Origin: Acidimicrobiaceae bacterium
GTDB lineage: Bacteria; Actinomycetota; Acidimicrobiia; Acidimicrobiales; UBA8592
Reading direction: 5' to 3'
Length of the DNA stretch: 41,445 nt
NCBI GenBank assembly: GCA_002709645.1
Contig: PAQG01000010.1
Location: 1 to 41,445, forward strand
Shown here: piece after piece, positions 39,419 to 41,445 of the stretch
Numbering within the stretch: position 1 is the stretch's first letter
Layout of the letters: each line of letters opens with the position of its first letter
Made by a program: the position numbers and the translations under genes
Notes under the pieces: model-generated
What the model was told of the DNA's origin: nothing
Seen by the model: only the letters and a program-made list of their open reading frames with translations
Databases searched by the model: none

Positions 39419-40861
39419 GTGGAAAAAAAGCCATCAGAGCAGCAACGACATGGTGATCAAGTAGCAGATTACCAGCGGGTTATTGCTGCTCAATGGGTAG
39501 AAAAAATCTTCGGAAGTTACCAGTATTTCCGGTTATGGCTAGTCCAACTAGTTGGATCGTTGGGGGATTGGCTGGGTTTTCTAGCAATAGCAGCAGCAGC
39601 AACAGAACTAGGAGGAGGAACCCCCGAAACAGCTGTTGGATTTGTTTTCTCCGCTCGAATAATTCCAGGCCTTTTCTTAGCACCGCTTGCTGGAGTGCTA
39701 GTTGACCGCTGGAATAGAAAACAAGTCATGATTATATGTGATCTAGGGCGAGTCTTTATCCTTGTCCTCCTTCCGTTCGCGACAACTGTCTGGCATCTGG
39801 TTTTAGCGTCTTTTGCTTTAGAGATCTTTACGCTTCTATGGATTCCTGCAAAGGATTCTGTTGTGCCAAGTATCGTCCCTGAAGAAAGTTTGACAACGGT
39901 CAATTCTTTACAAATGGCTGCTACTTATGGAACGGTTCCAATCGCAGCTGCGCTTTTTATTTTCCTTGGTCGTTTCGCAGATAAAATAGAATCATGGCCC
40001 GGCTCCACAAACCTAAATGCCGATCAAATAGGGTTAGGTTTTTTCGCAGACTCTCTCACCTTTCTTTTCTCAGCACTGATGATTTACTTCATAGTTATTC
40101 CCGAAAGAACACGAAAGGAACCGAGTTCTAGAGAACGACCGAAACTAAATTTGCGGTCCACGATTGATGAATTACGGGAAGGCTGGGAGTTTATCTTTGT
40201 TAATCCAATCGTTAAAGCGGTATGTGCAGCTCTCGGTGCCGGCCTTATAGGAGGTGGGATGCTTATCCCATTAGGCCCCATTTTCGCTAAAGACGTTTTA
40301 GGTGAAAATCCTGCAAATGGGATGTCTGTCTTGCAGACAGCATTAGGAATTGGAGTTGCCGTTGGAGTCGCAACCGTAGCTTTATCCAGGCAGAAGATAA
40401 GTCAAGTGAGACTCTTTGTCATATCTGTTTTCGGAGCAGGAATTTCGTTATTTATAGCGACATCAATGTCAGGTTTATGGCCAGCAGCAGCACTTATAGG
40501 GTTCCTTGGATTATTTGCAGGGGCAATATATGTGCTTGGTTTCACGCTGTTACAAATTAGTGTTTCAGAGGATTTAAGGGGAAGAATATTCTCTGCTGTT
40601 TACACGATTGTCAGATTATCCTTAATCATTGCAATGTCTATAGGACCTTTTGTAGCAGCAACTTTTAACGGTTTATCCGAAGAATTTTTTGATAAGCAAG
40701 TCGAAGTATTTAATTGGGAGATATTTGTTCCTGGTGTCCGTGTGACGCTATGGCTTGCATCGCTTATTATTGTCGGAGCAGGCTTTTTAGCATTAAGCGC
40801 TGTCCGTAATCTCATTAGTCAAGAGACTGAAGACAATACAAAGGAGAACACTGGTTCATGA
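39419..40861 (+). CDS. MFS transporter (MFS_3 / EntS-like exporter family)
   Basis: Membrane protein of about 480 residues with roughly 11-12 hydrophobic helices. The first helix region FRLWLVQLVGSLGDWLGFLAIAA and the loop LFLAPLAGVLVDRWNRKQVMIICDLGR carry the MFS motif A (G-x-L-x-D-R-x-x-R/K-K). Helix-rich segments after residue 215 include IVKAVCAALGAGLIGGGMLIPLGPIFAKDVLG and LGFTLLQISVSEDLRGRIFSAVYTIVR, typical of MFS_3 exporters for siderophores or drugs. The substrate is unknown. The stop overlaps the tmk start (ATGA), so transporter and kinase are coupled, and topA lies just upstream. Confidence 0.88.
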   Translation: MEKKPSEQQRHGDQVADYQRVIAAQWVEKIFGSYQYFRLWLVQLVGSLGDWLGFLAIAAAATELGGGTPETAVGFVFSARIIPGLFLAPLAGVLVDRWNRKQVMIICDLGRVFILVLLPFATTVWHLVLASFALEIFTLLWIPAKDSVVPSIVPEESLTTVNSLQMAATYGTVPIAAALFIFLGRFADKIESWPGSTNLNADQIGLGFFADSLTFLFSALMIYFIVIPERTRKEPSSRERPKLNLRSTIDELREGWEFIFVNPIVKAVCAALGAGLIGGGMLIPLGPIFAKDVLGENPANGMSVLQTALGIGVAVGVATVALSRQKISQVRLFVISVFGAGISLFIATSMSGLWPAAALIGFLGLFAGAIYVLGFTLLQISVSEDLRGRIFSAVYTIVRLSLIIAMSIGPFVAATFNGLSEEFFDKQVEVFNWEIFVPGVRVTLWLASLIIVGAGFLALSAVRNLISQETEDNTKENTGS

Positions 40862-41445
40862 GAGCAAAGTTCATCGCTTTTGAAGGAGGAGATGCAAGTG
40901 GAAAGAGTACTCAGGCACGAAGGGTTTCAGAAACCCTAAATGCTGTTTTCACGCGCGAACCAGGTGGCACGACTGTAGGAGAGTCATTGAGAACAATTCT
41001 CCTAGATCCAAACGAAACCGTTGCAGTTCGAGCAGAAGCTCTTTTGATGGCGGCTTCTAGAGCGCAACTAGTAGCAGATGTGATTCGCCCCGCTCTTCTT
41101 AAAGGGCAACATGTGGTTACAGATCGCTTTTTAGCGTCTTCACTTGCGTATCAAGGGTACGCAAGTGGCCTTCCTATAGATGAAGTTCTTTCATTATCTC
41201 TTTTCGCTACAGAATCATTGACCCCTGACCTCACAATTCTTATTGATATTCCTATAGAAGAATCATTTAAACGTCGCGGCCAGAGCCCAGACCGATTCGA
41301 ACAAGAAGATAGATCATTTCATGAAAAAGTCCGTAAGGGTTACCTTGAGTTAGCTAAAGCTGAAAAAGAAAAATGGATTGTTGTTGATGGGACAGGAACG
41401 CTAGAAGAAGTTGCTTCTCTTGTAGATCAAGCAATCAAAGAACGG
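40858..41445 (+). CDS. tmk: thymidylate kinase (cut by the right edge)
   Basis: Makes dTDP from dTMP with ATP for DNA synthesis. The 196 visible residues include the P-loop FEGGDASGKST (residues 8-18), FTREPGGTTVGESLR, LLMAASRAQLVADVIRPAL, VVTDRFLASSLAYQGYA (D-R-F catalytic motif) and LTPDLTILIDIPIEESFKRRGQSPDRFEQED (lid). The frame is open to the last base, so only the last few residues are missing. The start ATG shares its bases with the MFS stop. A DNA polymerase III delta-prime gene commonly follows tmk in related genomes, but it is outside the window. Confidence 0.95.
   Translation, partial: MRAKFIAFEGGDASGKSTQARRVSETLNAVFTREPGGTTVGESLRTILLDPNETVAVRAEALLMAASRAQLVADVIRPALLKGQHVVTDRFLASSLAYQGYASGLPIDEVLSLSLFATESLTPDLTILIDIPIEESFKRRGQSPDRFEQEDRSFHEKVRKGYLELAKAEKEKWIVVDGTGTLEEVASLVDQAIKER

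Noticed and set aside
39544-39555. 12-bp palindrome CCAACTAGTTGG
   Set aside because: It lies inside a conserved membrane-helix coding stretch (VQLVGSLG) and is short enough to be chance.
39517-39903. Antisense and alternative-frame ORFs over the start of the MFS gene
   Set aside because: Basic low-complexity translations typical of shadow frames; the MFS motif A lies in the sense frame.

Overview
The window is a gene-dense, A+T-rich stretch (roughly 40% G+C by eye) from a streamlined actinobacterium. Actinobacterial markers are a WhiB protein, a GlnR-type OmpR regulator beside glutamine synthetase, an acyl-CoA carboxylase epsilon-like subunit, a HelZ-type SNF2 helicase with a SWIM partner, and NfeD- and FxsA-like membrane proteins. 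Low G+C together with this set suggests an uncultivated, probably marine, Acidimicrobiia/Actinomarina-like lineage; that placement is an inference. No insertion sequence, prophage, CRISPR array or rRNA gene was seen.

Layout. 1-4.6 kb: the tail of an unknown gene, then a leftward set of P450, FAD oxidoreductase and secreted S33 peptidase genes. 4.7-7.0 kb: acyl-CoA carboxylase beta and epsilon subunits and a degenerate methyltransferase-like ORF. 7.0-13.0 kb: aspartokinase, SNF2 helicase, SWIM protein and aspartate-semialdehyde dehydrogenase. 13-16.7 kb: MazG-like protein, tRNA-Pro(CGG), lone receiver protein, STAS protein, NfeD-like protein, WhiB and DeoD. 16.7-19.7 kb: selA and selB; the matching tRNA-Sec (anticodon TCA) lies near 31.1 kb. 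19.8-24.3 kb: FxsA, a metal-site-less beta-lactamase-fold protein, the Fe-S proteins Mrp and ErpA, a Tat lipoprotein, RidA and a small membrane protein. 24.3-27.6 kb: nitrogen island (GlnR, type I GS, and divergent type II GS). 27.6-31.0 kb: HisI-like protein, NadE and an RpoD-family sigma factor. 31.2-36 kb: unknown protein, phosphotransferase, a STAS/anti-sigma-kinase pair, unknown protein and NhaA. 36-41.4 kb: TopA, MFS transporter and thymidylate kinase (cut by the window end).

The most unusual object is TopA. Its C-terminal repeat region contains about 150 residues that read as the 2B subdomain of a UvrD/PcrA helicase, without the helicase ATPase motifs, spliced in frame between ordinary TopA C-terminal repeats. 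Other notable points are a very regular leaderless-promoter pattern (TANNNT, then 6-7 nt, then the start codon) at about half of the gene starts; an internal Shine-Dalgarno and ATG in aspartokinase; a helicase gene with no usable start codon in its own frame; several enzymes with eroded active sites (MBL-fold protein, HisI, NfeD); and a perfect 15-bp inverted repeat inside a lipoprotein gene.

Assignments come from reading motifs and recalled family sequences; no database search was run. Every stretch longer than about 300 bases is covered by a gene once the SNF2 N-terminal extension is counted.
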